A stretch of DNA of 64,000 nucleotides from Roseobacter weihaiensis (GCF_020622345.1 NZ_JACNMO010000016.1:62001-126000); one strand, 5' to 3'; positions 55,123-64,000 are shown, counted from the stretch's first letter. Notes: generated by a model from the letters alone, not told the origin. Made by a program: numbers and translations.

Positions 55123-56031
55123 ATGGAATTCAGACCATTGCGCTACTTCGTGGCTGCTGCGGAAATGCAGAATATCGCCAAGGCAGCGGAACGGCTGAAT
55201 GTTTCTCAACCACCCGTAAGCCGACAGATGAGAGCGTTGGAACATGAGCTGGGTGCGGATTTGTTCCTTCGGACGACGCGGGGCGTCGAACTGACTGATG
55301 CGGGTGAACGCTTTCTGAGGGATGCGCGACGCCTTTTGTCTGATGCCGATGCGGCGCGCAATGCCGCGAAAGCCGCAAGTCGTGGTGAAATCGGACAGCT
55401 GAACATCGCCTTTTTCGGCTCATCGATCTACCGGGCCGTGCCCCTTGCGCTCAAAGCGCTCAAAGAAGCGCACCCTGACGTCTCCGTGACGCTTTCTCGT
55501 ATCGAAAAAACACAACAAATCAATGCGCTTCGGGCCGGACAGATAGATGTTGGATTTGGCCGCTACTACGCCTCTGACGCGGACATGGAAGTGGCGACCC
55601 TGGCCCGCGAACCTTTTTTGGTCGCACTTTCCCTGAATGACCCTTCGGCTGAAGCCGATGTTTTGACCCCGGCTGAGCTTGTCCGCAGACCTCTGTTTCT
55701 CTTCCCACGACAAGGCCGCCCCAACTTTGCGGACCACGTCGTCACGATGCTGTCTGATCAGGAAATTGCACTCGATGTGGCCGGGGAAGCCGAAGATGCA
55801 ACCTCCGCGCTTGCGCTTGTGGCGCATGAGGCGGGCCGATGTCTTGTTCCTGCCTCAGTATCCGCACTTCGGTTTCCCGGTATCAGGTTTGTGCCACTTG
55901 TGGGCACGGATGCGACGATCCCGGTCAACTACATTTACCGGCCTGCTGATCCAAATCCGGCCCTGAAGCTGTTTCTGAATTTGTTGGAGAGGATAGAAGC
56001 CATCCCGGACTGGTATACGTCCGAAGCATAG
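55123..56031 (+). CDS. LysR regulator, second CatR-type copy
   Basis: 302 residues, the same length as the LysR at 44494 and of the same group (MEFRPLRYFVAAAEMQNIAK, LNVSQPPVSRQMRALEHELG, LNIAFFGSSIYRAVPLALKA, VSVTLSRIEKTQQINALRAG). The ATG at 55123 follows GGGGAGAGACG. Only a truncated cycloisomerase remains beside it, so it may have lost its target genes or may act on the ATAC-N7-GTAT operon at 45406 in trans. Confidence 0.86.
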   Translation: MEFRPLRYFVAAAEMQNIAKAAERLNVSQPPVSRQMRALEHELGADLFLRTTRGVELTDAGERFLRDARRLLSDADAARNAAKAASRGEIGQLNIAFFGSSIYRAVPLALKALKEAHPDVSVTLSRIEKTQQINALRAGQIDVGFGRYYASDADMEVATLAREPFLVALSLNDPSAEADVLTPAELVRRPLFLFPRQGRPNFADHVVTMLSDQEIALDVAGEAEDATSALALVAHEAGRCLVPASVSALRFPGIRFVPLVGTDATIPVNYIYRPADPNPALKLFLNLLERIEAIPDWYTSEA

Positions 56032-56111
56032 CCGAACAGAGTAAGAAGGTATTCGACTTACGCGGGCTCGCAAATCACTATCACGGTGATTTTGCCATGG
56101 GAGAGCCCCGC

Positions 56112-56547
56112 ATGCCTGACGATGCAAACGCCGACGACCTGTTGGACCTGAGCCGGGATCTGCGCATCGCGCGTGTCGAGACGACAATTCTCGATGTTCC
56201 GATCCGCCGCAAGCATAAGCTCTCTGCGCTGACCATGGCCCATCAAAGCTATCTTCTGGTGACCATCACGACACATGGCGGATTGGTGGGCCATACCCGC
56301 AGCGGTTTTTGTCGGCGCTCCGGCCTATATCGACGGTTATGCCGCCCTGCCGCTCACGCGCGGCCTAATTGAAAACGGCATGTCCGAAGGAGCGGCGATG
56401 GCCTTTTTGGTTTCAGGAGGTGTGGTCAGCATCTGGGGCGCGATGGCCATAGCACCAGTGTTGAAACTGAAGCCCCTCCTGCTGTATCTTCTACTGGCAG
56501 TTCTTGGGTCGTTGGCCGCAGGATACGCATTTGGATGGGCTGTGTGA
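56112..56547 (+). pseudogene. Chimera: muconate cycloisomerase N-terminus joined to an ArsP-like permease C-terminus
   Basis: From 56112 the frame reads DLRIARVETTILDVPIRRKH then LTMAHQSYLLVTITTHGGLV, the start of a muconate cycloisomerase. At about 56290 this breaks, and in another frame the sequence continues as VGAPAYIDGYAALPLTRGLI, MSEGAAMAFLVSGGVVSIWG, the C-terminal helices of an ArsP/DUF318 permease, to the stop at 56545. The rest of both genes is missing. It lies directly after the second CatR-type LysR. Confidence 0.65.
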
Positions 56548-56591
56548 CATCCGGTAACTAAGCTGAACCTCACCAACACAAACCAGTCAAA

Positions 56592-56607
56592 CTAATGCAA
56601 CAGCCCC
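56592..56607 (-). repeat. IS6-like terminal repeat relic
   Basis: CTAATGCAACAG here is the exact inverse of CTGTTGCATTAG at the left end of the IS6 element (5107-5118). A similar TAATGCAACAG lies at 11781-11791. No IS6 transposase is adjacent, so these are probably solo ends left by deletion. Confidence 0.5.
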
Positions 56608-56693
56608 TCATGAACCAAGGTTTATATAATGCATAAATGGCAAAAAAGGAGTGGCCGCTACTCTTGATGACCCAGCTCCCTGATCCGGGCCGA

Positions 56694-57161
56694 TCAGGTG
56701 TAGGATCCCTTCCTGTTTCTTTCTGTTGATTTGGTTGCGGTCAAGGCCTGCTGAGCGGAGCCCTTGCGGAGCTCAAGCGAAGCAGGCCGGGTGGCACGGT
56801 TGAGATTGGCGTAGACGGCCGGTGCCAGTCCGCCAAGCGATGTGTGTGGTCTTTGTGTATTGTAATCGATCCTCCAGTTTTCAATGATCTTTCGGGCCTC
56901 GGCGAGATTGCCAAAGATGTGCTCGTTCAGGCATTCGTCGCGCAGTCGGCCATTGAAGCTCTCCACAAGCGCGTTTTGCGTTGGCTTTCCGGGGGCGATG
57001 TAATGCCAACCGACACCAGTATCCTGGCACCATCTGAGCACCGCATGTGATGTCATTTCCGTCCCGTTTGCTGGAGCTTTCAACCATCGCAGCATCGCTT
57101 GCAATACTCTTGGATCAAGTGGCGTAGTCGCTTGAAAGTCCAGAAATATCGGGGGCTTCAT
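56694..57161 (-). pseudogene. Chimera: cysteine-desulfurase N-terminus fused to IS3 transposase C-terminus
   Basis: 155 codons in one open frame. Residues 1-24 ([20 protein letters not shown]) are the conserved start of an IscS/NifS-type desulfurase. From about residue 32 the sequence is the C-terminal half of an IS3-family (IS407-like) Orf[38 protein letters not shown] with the catalytic Glu, and [14 protein letters not shown]. The first two catalytic Asp of OrfB and the rest of the desulfurase are missing. Confidence 0.75.
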
Positions 57162-57192
57162 CGCAAATTATCCATCATTTGCTAATTCGTTG

Positions 57193-57214
57193 CGATTCTA
57201 CGGCCGTAGAATCG
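57193..57214. promoter_or_regulatory. 22-bp perfect palindrome upstream of the desulfurase fragment
   Basis: CGATTCTACGG is followed directly by its exact inverse CCGTAGAATCG (57193-57214). It lies about 32 bp before the ATG of the chimeric desulfurase remnant, the position of a repressor site. Its protein is not identified. Confidence 0.6.
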
Positions 57215-57254
57215 AACAATGTGCCCGAAATCCATAGTCATGGGCTTGCTTCTT

Positions 57255-58580
57255 TTACGATGCATCAGAGCTTCCCAGTTCAACTGCACCCCACAAAGAA
57301 CTCACCGGAAGGGCAAATCTGTTTTCTCCAAATGTCAGTTTTTTGTGGCCCGTATAGAATACGATACCGGAACATGATCTGCTTCGTCCCGGACCTTCTT
57401 TGGCAAACCAGTCCAGGTGCCTAAAATCGCTCATTGTCACGGAAGCGGACGACTTGACTTCAAATAATGCCAGCTGGCTACCCCCGTCCGCTACAATATC
57501 GATTTCACGCTGATCCGCACTGCGCCAGTGGTAAAGCCTATAGTCGGCATCTTGCATTGGCAGAGCACGCTGGAGTTGGCCGACCACAAAGCTCTCCAAC
57601 AGGCCCCCTAACGCTTCCGGATTGTTATCGATGGAAAACGTCACGTCAGTAAAGCGACGCAAAGCGCAAGCTATACCGGTATCTACGAAGTGATACTTAG
57701 GCTGCTTAATTTCTCGCTTACTCTCTCCTGATGTCCATGCACCGAGCTTCGTTATCAAAGACAAACGGATCAGAATATCGAGGTACTGATCGACCGTGAC
57801 ACGTTGGAGCTTGGTCAGCTTTGCTAATTCGGAGACATTGATCTCTTGTGCGGTGCGGGCCGCCATCTGGTCAATGAGCACCCGCAGGGAACCCGGTTTT
57901 CGGACCGGCATGACGTCGGCCACGTCCCGATCAACGACGGCATCAATGTAGTCGCGGTATTGGCGCTGACGCGAACGTAGCGGCAGCGTTCTGGTTTCCG
58001 GAAAGCCCCCGGTCAGGATGAGTTCGATATAGTCGCGTCGACTTGCTAGTTCAGGATCGGCGATCTGAGTGAGCGATGGTGTTCTTTGCATAGCCCAGTC
58101 CATCAAGCGGCTTACCGGAACTTTTTTGATTTCCGCGGCCGATAATGGCCAGAGCTTCAGCGTTCGCATCCTTCCTGCAAGCGAGTCTGCGACTTCGGCT
58201 GTCGTAAACACATTGGAGGAGCCTGTGAGAACAAACTGTCCCTTCCGGCGGTTGGCATCGACCACCCGCTTGATGACCAAGGCAAGTTTTTTTGATCGTT
58301 GCGCCTCATCAATAATGAGCGGGGCACTCTCCAGATCTTCCATCAGACTGACAAGTTGGCCCTCAGGATCGGCATCAATGGCAGCCAGAACCGGCGAGTC
58401 ATCCAATGTCACAAAATGCCCATGGCCAAACAGGTCGCGTACGAGCGTCGTCTTACCAACTTGCCGCGGCCCTATCAGATTGACCACCCGGGCCGATGCC
58501 AAAGCATCTTCGAGCTCCGGTATGAGATGCCTTGGCAGGTATTCATCTATTTCACTCACAGGACGACTTTCTACTCGCAT
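57255..58580 (-). CDS. ATPase with DUF4143 (AAA_14) domain
   Basis: 441 residues from the ATG at 58580. The Walker A is VVNLIGPRQVGKTTLVRDLF, the Walker B region APLIIDEAQRSKKLALVIK, and sensor-like FVLTGSSNVFTT follows. The C-terminal DUF4143 domain includes INVSELAKLTKLQRVTVDQY and KQPKYHFVDTGIACALRRF, ending with a nuclease-like EIDIVADGGSQLALFEVKSS. These stand-alone ATPases are common on mobile DNA; their role is unclear. An in-frame extension to 58613 is less likely. Confidence 0.82.
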   Translation of the reverse strand: MRVESRPVSEIDEYLPRHLIPELEDALASARVVNLIGPRQVGKTTLVRDLFGHGHFVTLDDSPVLAAIDADPEGQLVSLMEDLESAPLIIDEAQRSKKLALVIKRVVDANRRKGQFVLTGSSNVFTTAEVADSLAGRMRTLKLWPLSAAEIKKVPVSRLMDWAMQRTPSLTQIADPELASRRDYIELILTGGFPETRTLPLRSRQRQYRDYIDAVVDRDVADVMPVRKPGSLRVLIDQMAARTAQEINVSELAKLTKLQRVTVDQYLDILIRLSLITKLGAWTSGESKREIKQPKYHFVDTGIACALRRFTDVTFSIDNNPEALGGLLESFVVGQLQRALPMQDADYRLYHWRSADQREIDIVADGGSQLALFEVKSSASVTMSDFRHLDWFAKEGPGRSRSCSGIVFYTGHKKLTFGENRFALPVSSLWGAVELGSSDAS

Positions 58581-59057
58581 GATTGAGGGAATATGTGGTG
58601 CAATGGGCCCCAATCGCGTGGCCTGCTCCTTTGCACGATTTGCTTACCAAAGCTGCCACCAAATGTCTATTAAGCATTTCACTATTTGTACACCACAGAG
58701 GTCACGATTTGCTCACTACGCACCCTGCAGATTGTCGCACAAATCGCACCTTTCGAAAATAGACCAATGTTGGTGCGGCATCAATCGATGTACTCACCTA
58801 TGCTCATCTCTGGCAGATCCCGCAGACTTTGCAGATCGAAGGTTGCCAGGAATTCAGGCGTCGTCACAAACGTATGCGGCGCCCCCGGTCGCGGTGCCCT
58901 GGGTCCGCTCGCAATCAGGTCCCTGTCCGATGGGGACCCTGCGCTGCCACGATTGGTGCGTGACGCAATCGGCACAGGTGTCAGGCATATTTTGGATTGG
59001 TGGCACATCTCAATCCGTATCAGGCATGTAGAAACGAGACCGTTCAAAACCTTGAGG
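58581..59057. other. 477-bp interval with an scpB-like C-terminal relic
   Basis: On the minus strand, 58781-58927 reads IASGPRAPRPGAPHTFVTTP, EFLATFDLQSLRDLPEM then a short tail and stop, which matches the C-terminal winged helix of the chromosome-segregation protein ScpB. Nothing else of scpB is present. The rest of the interval shows no gene; it should hold the promoter of the DUF4143 ATPase gene. Confidence 0.5.
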
Positions 59058-60461
59058 TCATGCGGCTTTGAGGAGCGGTGGGTTTGGATCTAGCAGACTT
59101 GTCACATAGGGTGATTCGTCGGTCTTAGGTGGGACATATCGGGTTTGCTCCAAGAGGTCGCCGTTTAGCATCACAGCGCGCACTTTCAGCAGATAGTGCG
59201 CGCCGGTTCGTGACCATCGCATCTGCTGTTTCTTGACGAACCGCTTGGCGACGAGAGAGTTCACGCTCGCTTCTGCCGGTGATGTCGCGATGCGTTGCCC
59301 CGCGCGATGGCGCCCGGCGTAATTGATGACCGATCCGCTATTTCGGTTGATATAGGTGTTGAGTTTTTCCAAGAGCTTGTCGGCACGGCGCGCCCAGAGA
59401 CACTCATCGATCTTGGAAAAGAGTTGCCTGCGGACGGTAGTGGCCAAGTCCAGAGCACGCTTCGGCTGCCCGTTCCAAAGCCTCCACTTGATGCGGTCGA
59501 TGTCCTGCTCGAACAGGCCGTGATCCACAGGCGCGGTGAGGGCCATCTGGGCAAGCGGCTGAAGTTTCATCGAAATATGAAACCAGTCGAGAATATGAGT
59601 GGCCGGTTGTGGGAGCATGCCCGCGAGGCGCTTAATGCATTCTTCACCGTCTGAGATCACTGTGATCTCCCCTCGACCGGCATATCCTTGATCCACCAAA
59701 GCCAGCGAAGCGGTCGCATCCAGCTCAGTCAACCGCGTCCCCGCAAACGCAAAAAGCGGTCAGGGACTATCTCCCCGACCGCCGCGTCCACAATGACCGA
59801 CAACCGCCTCGAACCTGCGCCTGCCCCCATGCTTAACCAATGGGAGATGCGCGGGGTTGCGGTCCAATTGCAACTCCAACTGGGCGCGCTCGTCCATATT
59901 CAAGAATGCGTGCCAGCGCCGATGGCGTTCGGTTGCTTCGATGCGCTTTCCAAGCGAAAGCGTACGATGCCGAAGAGTCATAAACTTGCGTGACATTTGA
60001 CTCGGCAGGAAGGTCGACAGAATGTCCGACGCCTCTCGGTAGGACAGCTTGGCGCCGAGCTTTGCCGACAGCTGCATCCGTTCGGGCGTGGCGCGATCGG
60101 GACAGAGATCGACAGCCTGAGAGAAGGTGAAACACGCCCAAGGGCTGCAGCTCCGGCAAATCATCAAGCGGGGAAAAGTGACGGGAACCGCGCCGAAGAC
60201 CGTCAATATCTTCCGTTTCTGGTAGTCCTTGATCGGCAGCTGACCGCCGCAACCCTGGCAGACGCGCCGATAGCGCACCCAAAGGTCCAGCTCCCGCTGC
60301 AAAACGGCCTTCTGAATTTCCGACATGATGGCCTTGCCGTCCTCAATCGAACAGCCGATGCAACCGTCCGTCAGACCATCAAGGTTCTTCTCAAACAGTA
60401 ACTCCTGCCGATAATCCTCACCAGTTGGATCGACAGCTTCAACCGTGATGCGCCAGTGCAT
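59058..60461 (-). pseudogene. ISKra4-family transposase, frameshifted
   Basis: The ATG at 60461 opens MHWRITVEAVDPTGEDY and a zinc-binding-like N-terminal region (YRRVCQGCGGQLPIKDYQKR, RLMICRSCSPWACF), then SAKLGAKLSYREASDILSTF. The frame shifts near 59765, and the second part (EITVISDGEECIKRLAGMLP, HILDWFHISMKLQPLAQMA, RHRAGQRIATSPAEASVN) is the catalytic half with the Asp in ISDGEE and the DWFH motif. The whole would be about 465 residues, close to ISKra4 transposases. The IS ends were not located. Confidence 0.75.
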
Positions 60462-60812
60462 GGTTACCCTCCGCTCTACTCCAAAAGTGGAAGCTTCCCA
60501 TGGCCTGTCAAAGATTGCACCCCACACAATTGAACGGTCTCAAAGCGGGACAGGTCCAGTGCGGATTGCAGAGGCAGCTAGGCATTCGGTCGAGAAGCGT
60601 GAAGAGCTAGAGGAATTAAACACGAAGGCACTTCAAGATGTGAGCGATTTGATAGCCTCAGGTATTCAAAGGGCTATTGTTTTGGCTCAAGAAAAATAGT
60701 TGAAGAGCACTAAGCCCGCCGCACAGTCCCGGTCAGACAACGCGTGGCGAAGGCTACCGAAGAGTCCAGAATGACCATGTTGCAACCTGCACGAATGTCT
60801 GCTTTGCGGTGT
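60462..60812. other. Interval between two insertion sequences
   Basis: A short plus-strand open stretch at 60533-60699 reads GPVRIAEAARHSVEKREELE then NTKALQDVSDLIASGIQRAI and stops. It could be a coiled-coil C-terminus of some protein, but no start or family is recognised. The remaining bases show nothing. Confidence 0.35.
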
Positions 60813-62033
60813 GGTTTCAACTGATCGCCGCAACACAGGCCTCGAATTTCTCTGCTGGGGTTCGGTATTGCAAGGTTTTTCGAGGCCGCTCGTTCGGCTG
60901 GCGTGCGACGGCACTGAGTTTGGCTTGGCTAAAGCCTGATATGTCAGTGCCTTTGGGGAAGTATTGGCGAAGCAACCGGTTGGTATTTTCATTGCTACCG
61001 CGTTGCCAAGGTGACTGCGGATCACAAAAATAGACGTCAATCCTTGTCGCTATGGTGAACGTCACATGTCCGGCCATCTCAGATCCACGGTCCCATGTCA
61101 GTGACCGATACAGCTCTTTGGGCAACTTGCGGGCCTGCTTGATCAGGGCCGCAACAACACTTTGAGTGTCCTTGTTCTCGACTTTGGCCAGCATCACAAA
61201 CCGGGAATGGCGCTCCACGAGTGTGGCGATGTAGCTGTTGTTAGACCCCACGATCAGGTCGCCCTCCCAGTGCCCCGGCACGGCCCGATCCTCGACCTCT
61301 GGAGGGCGCTCACTGATCGGAATTGCGTCCTTGATCTTAGGCAGTTTCAACCCTTTCTGGGTCGCATGACCCGATCGTCTAACTGCTCGTGGACTGCGAA
61401 GACATTCCTGTAATTCCTTCTTCAATACGCCACGAGTTTGCACATAAAGACTGCGATAGATCGTCTCGTGGGACACGCGATGCTGTTCCTCGACCGGATG
61501 TTTCCGCTTGAGCCAACCCGCGATCTGCTGCGGTGACCATTTCCGACGCAGCTTGCGTGCAATCAGTTGGCACAATGGATCATTGGACGAGAGTTTACAT
61601 GATTTGGTTCGCGTTACGCAGTCCCAAGCCCGCTGATCCGAGCGTGCCGCGCGATAGGCCTGACGCCCACCATTTCTGCGAATCTCTCGGCTGATCGTTG
61701 AAGGCGACCGGTTCAAGCTCTTGGCGATAGACCGTAAGGACCGCTCTGAAACCAAGCCGCGAGATATCTCCTCCCGTTCCGCCAGGCTCAAAGCAAATCG
61801 CGACCTCTTACGGAGAGGTGGCCGGATCCCGCCAAACAGCGCTAAATGCGGAAAGATCGAAGAAGACGCACGATTAAAATGCCGTCCAATCGAACTCATA
61901 GACTCTCCCCGCTGCCACCGATCCCACATCTCGGATTTCTGTTTGTCCGTGTAAAACGTCCGCGTCCGATACTTCATCTCTCACACTCCATCTTTCCAAA
62001 AAGATCAAAGTGTTGCGCTCACCCGTTGAAACC
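60813..62033 (-). mobile_element. IS30-family insertion sequence
   Basis: Inverted ends share the core GGTTTCAAC: 60813-60821 and its inverse GTTGAAACC at 62025-62033, each inside a longer imperfect match. The size (about 1.2 kb) fits IS30. The element encloses one intact transposase. Confidence 0.72.
60817..61977 (-). CDS. IS30-family transposase
   Basis: 386 residues, intact. The N-terminal helix-turn-helix (RSLRSIAKSLNRSPSTISRE) is followed by the DDE catalytic core: Asp in HWEGDLIVGSNN, Asp in LTWDRGSEMAGH and Glu in NENTNRLLRQYFPKGTD. The stop codon lies in the left inverted repeat, as often in this family. This is the only IS transposase in the window with no visible frameshift, so the element may be active. 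Confidence 0.9.
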   Translation of the reverse strand: MKYRTRTFYTDKQKSEMWDRWQRGESMSSIGRHFNRASSSIFPHLALFGGIRPPLRKRSRFALSLAEREEISRGLVSERSLRSIAKSLNRSPSTISREIRRNGGRQAYRAARSDQRAWDCVTRTKSCKLSSNDPLCQLIARKLRRKWSPQQIAGWLKRKHPVEEQHRVSHETIYRSLYVQTRGVLKKELQECLRSPRAVRRSGHATQKGLKLPKIKDAIPISERPPEVEDRAVPGHWEGDLIVGSNNSYIATLVERHSRFVMLAKVENKDTQSVVAALIKQARKLPKELYRSLTWDRGSEMAGHVTFTIATRIDVYFCDPQSPWQRGSNENTNRLLRQYFPKGTDISGFSQAKLSAVARQPNERPRKTLQYRTPAEKFEACVAAIS

Positions 62034-62104
62034 GCCGTTACCACGATAAGCTAAGGATGCTCGGGTCAGTTTGTGTCTAGTTGCGATAAGTGTTTTGAAT
62101 AGGC

Positions 62105-62983
62105 ATGACTTTTGAACAGCTCCGCACATTTCTTTGGGTTGCCCGGTTGGGAGGCTTCCGCAAAGCGTCAGACCGCTTACATCTTTCTCAGCCCGCGGTA
62201 TCGACACGAATATCAAATCTCGAGGTTGAGCTGGAAGCTAAACTTTTCGAGCGTGGCCCAGGCGACCTTGTTCTGACCAAAAAGGGCCAGCAACTTCTTG
62301 GTTATGCCGAGCAAATGTTGTTCGTCGAAGAAGAGATTAAACAACGCGTTGCTAACCCAGCAGAGACTGAAGGCTTGTTCCGGTTAGGGGCGTCAGAGAC
62401 GATTGCGCAGGCATGGTTGCCGTCTTTCATTCAGGCCTTCAATGCCCAGTTTCCGAGGGTCAACGTTGACCTAACCGTCGATATTTCCCTAAATCTTCGA
62501 GCGTCACTCTTGGAGCGTCGTCTCGATCTAGCATTCCTGATGGGGCCAGTTTCAGAGTATTCTGTAAAGAACCTCGCCCTGCCGCAATTCGATCTTCATT
62601 GGTACAAAGCGTCGCGGCTCGGGGATATCGATCTGTCCAAGATTCCGATCATTTCCTATTCGAGTCAGACCCGGCCCTATCGTGAATTGACCTCGGAGCT
62701 TGCAAGACGCATTGGCCCCAAAACACGTGTCTTCTCATCGGCCTCTTTGTCCGCTAGTCTCATGATGATTGCGGCGGGAATCGCTGTTGGGCCCCATCCT
62801 CGTGTCTTGGCTGGCCACCACCTTGAGGCAAACGAAGTTGAAGAGTTTGATCCCGGCTTTGTTCCGCCTCCTTTGGAATTCACGGCGTCCTATCTTGCAG
62901 AGCCGCGTAGCTTTCTCGTTGAAAACAGTGCGGAAATCGCCCGTGAGGTCGCTGTTGAATGGCATAATGCCCATCCGAACTAA
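62105..62983 (+). CDS. LysR-family transcriptional regulator
   Basis: 292 residues. The helix-turn-helix reads FLWVARLGGFRKASDRLHLS with QPAVSTRISNLEVELEAKLF, and the C-terminal effector domain (LFRLGASETIAQAWLPSF and MMIAAGIAVGPHPRV) is a LysR periplasmic-binding-like fold. It is not of the CatR group. It lies 93 bp before and on the same strand as the DUF1445 gene and probably controls it. The IS30 element begins about 70 bp upstream. Confidence 0.83.
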   Translation: MTFEQLRTFLWVARLGGFRKASDRLHLSQPAVSTRISNLEVELEAKLFERGPGDLVLTKKGQQLLGYAEQMLFVEEEIKQRVANPAETEGLFRLGASETIAQAWLPSFIQAFNAQFPRVNVDLTVDISLNLRASLLERRLDLAFLMGPVSEYSVKNLALPQFDLHWYKASRLGDIDLSKIPIISYSSQTRPYRELTSELARRIGPKTRVFSSASLSASLMMIAAGIAVGPHPRVLAGHHLEANEVEEFDPGFVPPPLEFTASYLAEPRSFLVENSAEIAREVAVEWHNAHPN

Positions 62984-63075
62984 TTTCAAAATAGTTATCA
63001 GTATGTATAAAAAATGATAATTTGAATGGATTAACCTGCTATGTGAAGCTTCTGTGACGCGATTACGGGGGCCCC

Positions 63076-63918
63076 ATGTCTCAACAGGTAACAGGTTTAG
63101 ACATCTCCAAGCTTTCGAGTGAAGAGATACGTCAGCGCATACGAGCAGGCCAACACAAAGGCCACACGGCTGGTCTTGCTGCGGGAAAGCTCCAGTGTAA
63201 CCTCGCCATTCTTCCCGAGGTCTATGCACTGGACTTTCTGCGCTTCTGCCAGCGCAATCCGAAGCCCTGTCCGCTTGTTGGGGTGGGAGACACAGGCAAC
63301 CCGATGTTGGCCACGCTTGGGCGGGACATTGATATTCGCACCGACGTGCCGCGCTACCGCGTGTTTCGTGATGGCGCGTTTTCGGAAGAAGTCACAGACA
63401 TCTCAAACCTCTGGTCTGACGATCTTGTAACCGTTGCCCTTGGCTGTTCGTTTACATTCGAGAACGCGCTGATGCGTGCAGATATCCCTGTCCGCCACAT
63501 TGAAATGGGTCGGAATGTTCCGATGTTTCGCACGAATATCGATCTGGTTCCAGCCGGTCCTTTCAGCGGCCAAATGGTCGTGACGATGCGTCCTTTGCGG
63601 TTGGATCAGATCGAAGAGGCGCGGGCCATCAGTGCGCGATATCCGCAAGCGCATGGTGGGCCGATTGCTGTCGGAGACCCGGCATCCATCGGGATATCCG
63701 ACCTTGGCCAGCCTGACTACGGAGACCCCGCCGACGTCAAACCGGATGAGATCCCAGTCTTCTGGGCGTGTGGTGTGACACCGCAGAACGTCCTTAGGTC
63801 TGCACAGCTACCACTCTGCATTACCCATGCGCCCGGACACATGCTGATCACCGACGTCGCAGAATACGCAGACACAACAGGTCTACCAAGACCAACCCAA
63901 CAAGGAGTGAAGACATGA
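63076..63918 (+). CDS. DUF1445 putative hydro-lyase
   Basis: 280 residues of the D-glutamate cyclase/hydro-lyase family. Typical segments are LAAGKLQCNLAILPEVYALD, FCQRNPKPCPLVGVGDTGNP, VALGCSFTFENALMRADIPV, and VFWACGVTPQNVLRSAQLPL followed by CITHAPGHMLITDV. Members include mitochondrial D-glutamate cyclase and bacterial hydro-lyases of unknown substrate. The stop overlaps the next start as ATGA, so it is coupled to the exported protein downstream. Confidence 0.85.
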   Translation: MSQQVTGLDISKLSSEEIRQRIRAGQHKGHTAGLAAGKLQCNLAILPEVYALDFLRFCQRNPKPCPLVGVGDTGNPMLATLGRDIDIRTDVPRYRVFRDGAFSEEVTDISNLWSDDLVTVALGCSFTFENALMRADIPVRHIEMGRNVPMFRTNIDLVPAGPFSGQMVVTMRPLRLDQIEEARAISARYPQAHGGPIAVGDPASIGISDLGQPDYGDPADVKPDEIPVFWACGVTPQNVLRSAQLPLCITHAPGHMLITDVAEYADTTGLPRPTQQGVKT

Positions 63919-64000
63919 AACGCAAACTCGCAATACTGGCCGCGACGACGGCCCTTGCCGCCCCTGCGATGGCTGAGGACCTATCGGTCGTTGGCAGCTG
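63915..64000 (+). CDS. Exported protein, probable transporter binding subunit (cut by window end)
   Basis: The first 28 codons are visible: KRKLAILAATTALAAPAMA is a signal peptide with an Ala-x-Ala cleavage site, followed by EDLSVVGS. The pattern resembles binding proteins of TRAP or ABC importers often found next to DUF1445 genes, but the mature sequence is not in the window. Confidence 0.5.
   Translation, partial: MKRKLAILAATTALAAPAMAEDLSVVGS

Overview
The window looks like accessory DNA from a marine Roseobacter-group alphaproteobacterium (Rhodobacteraceae). The grounds are GC-rich coding with tightly overlapping ATGA start/stop junctions, TRAP and Dpp-type transporters, a pobA/pca set under an AraC (PobR-type) regulator, Tat-exported oxidoreductases, and many insertion sequences (IS6, IS110, IS1182, IS3, ISKra4, IS30). 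No rRNA, tRNA, CRISPR or replication genes were seen. The dense mixture of intact catabolic operons, gene fragments, chimeric junctions and nonsense-mutated genes suggests a plasmid or genomic island under active rearrangement.

Layout. 0-5 kb: DUF2254 membrane protein, MscS channel with a BON domain, a small receiver-like protein, and a BenE benzoate transporter. 5-12 kb: an IS-rich decay zone with an IS6 relic, an IS110 element and an IS1182 scrap, plus a SARP/BTAD-alpha/beta-hydrolase gene that appears split by a 3.3 kb insert carrying an RTX protein and an unknown protein. 12-24 kb: a divergent, apparently functional catabolic island. Leftward it encodes an acetylpolyamine-amidohydrolase-like deacetylase, a thiamine-diphosphate enzyme, an M20 remnant, an aminoglycoside-phosphotransferase-type kinase and an ETNPPL/PHYKPL-like PLP enzyme. 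Rightward it encodes a GntR regulator, an oligopeptide-type ABC importer and an SDR. A 27-bp palindrome lies between the two arms. 24-28.6 kb: pseudogenes of a LigM/GcvT-like demethylase and a PPDK-like enzyme, then degraded DNA. 28.6-31.2 kb: an IorAB-type periplasmic molybdenum hydroxylase with a frameshift.

31.4-49.8 kb is the core: two aromatic ring-cleavage branches. The protocatechuate branch is PobR, TRAP transporter, PobA, fused PcaD-PcaC, PcaHG, a DUF849/BKACE enzyme and PcaB. The catechol-type branch is an intradiol dioxygenase, a TfdB-like hydroxylase and a second DUF849 protein on one arm. On the other side of a CatR/ClcR-type LysR are a muconate cycloisomerase, a methyltransferase, an MBL hydrolase, an NrtS-like protein and a maleylacetate reductase. 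Both branches should yield 3-oxoadipate. Neither PcaIJ nor PcaF is present, and each branch has its own BKACE paralogue. I infer that BKACE cleaves 3-oxoadipate with acetyl-CoA to acetoacetate and succinyl-CoA.

50-64 kb: an eroded set that recalls the tftEFGH chlorohydroxyquinol genes (YCII protein, hydroxyquinol dioxygenase fragment, truncated GST). It is followed by a Tat-exported MBL hydrolase, a second CatR-type LysR next to a chimeric cycloisomerase/permease scrap, an IS3/cysteine-desulfurase chimera, a DUF4143 ATPase, and ISKra4 and IS30 elements. The window ends in a LysR-DUF1445-exported protein operon cut by the window edge.

All calls come from reading the translations and motifs; no similarity search was run. 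Many disruptions are single-base or homopolymer events and could in part be assembly errors.
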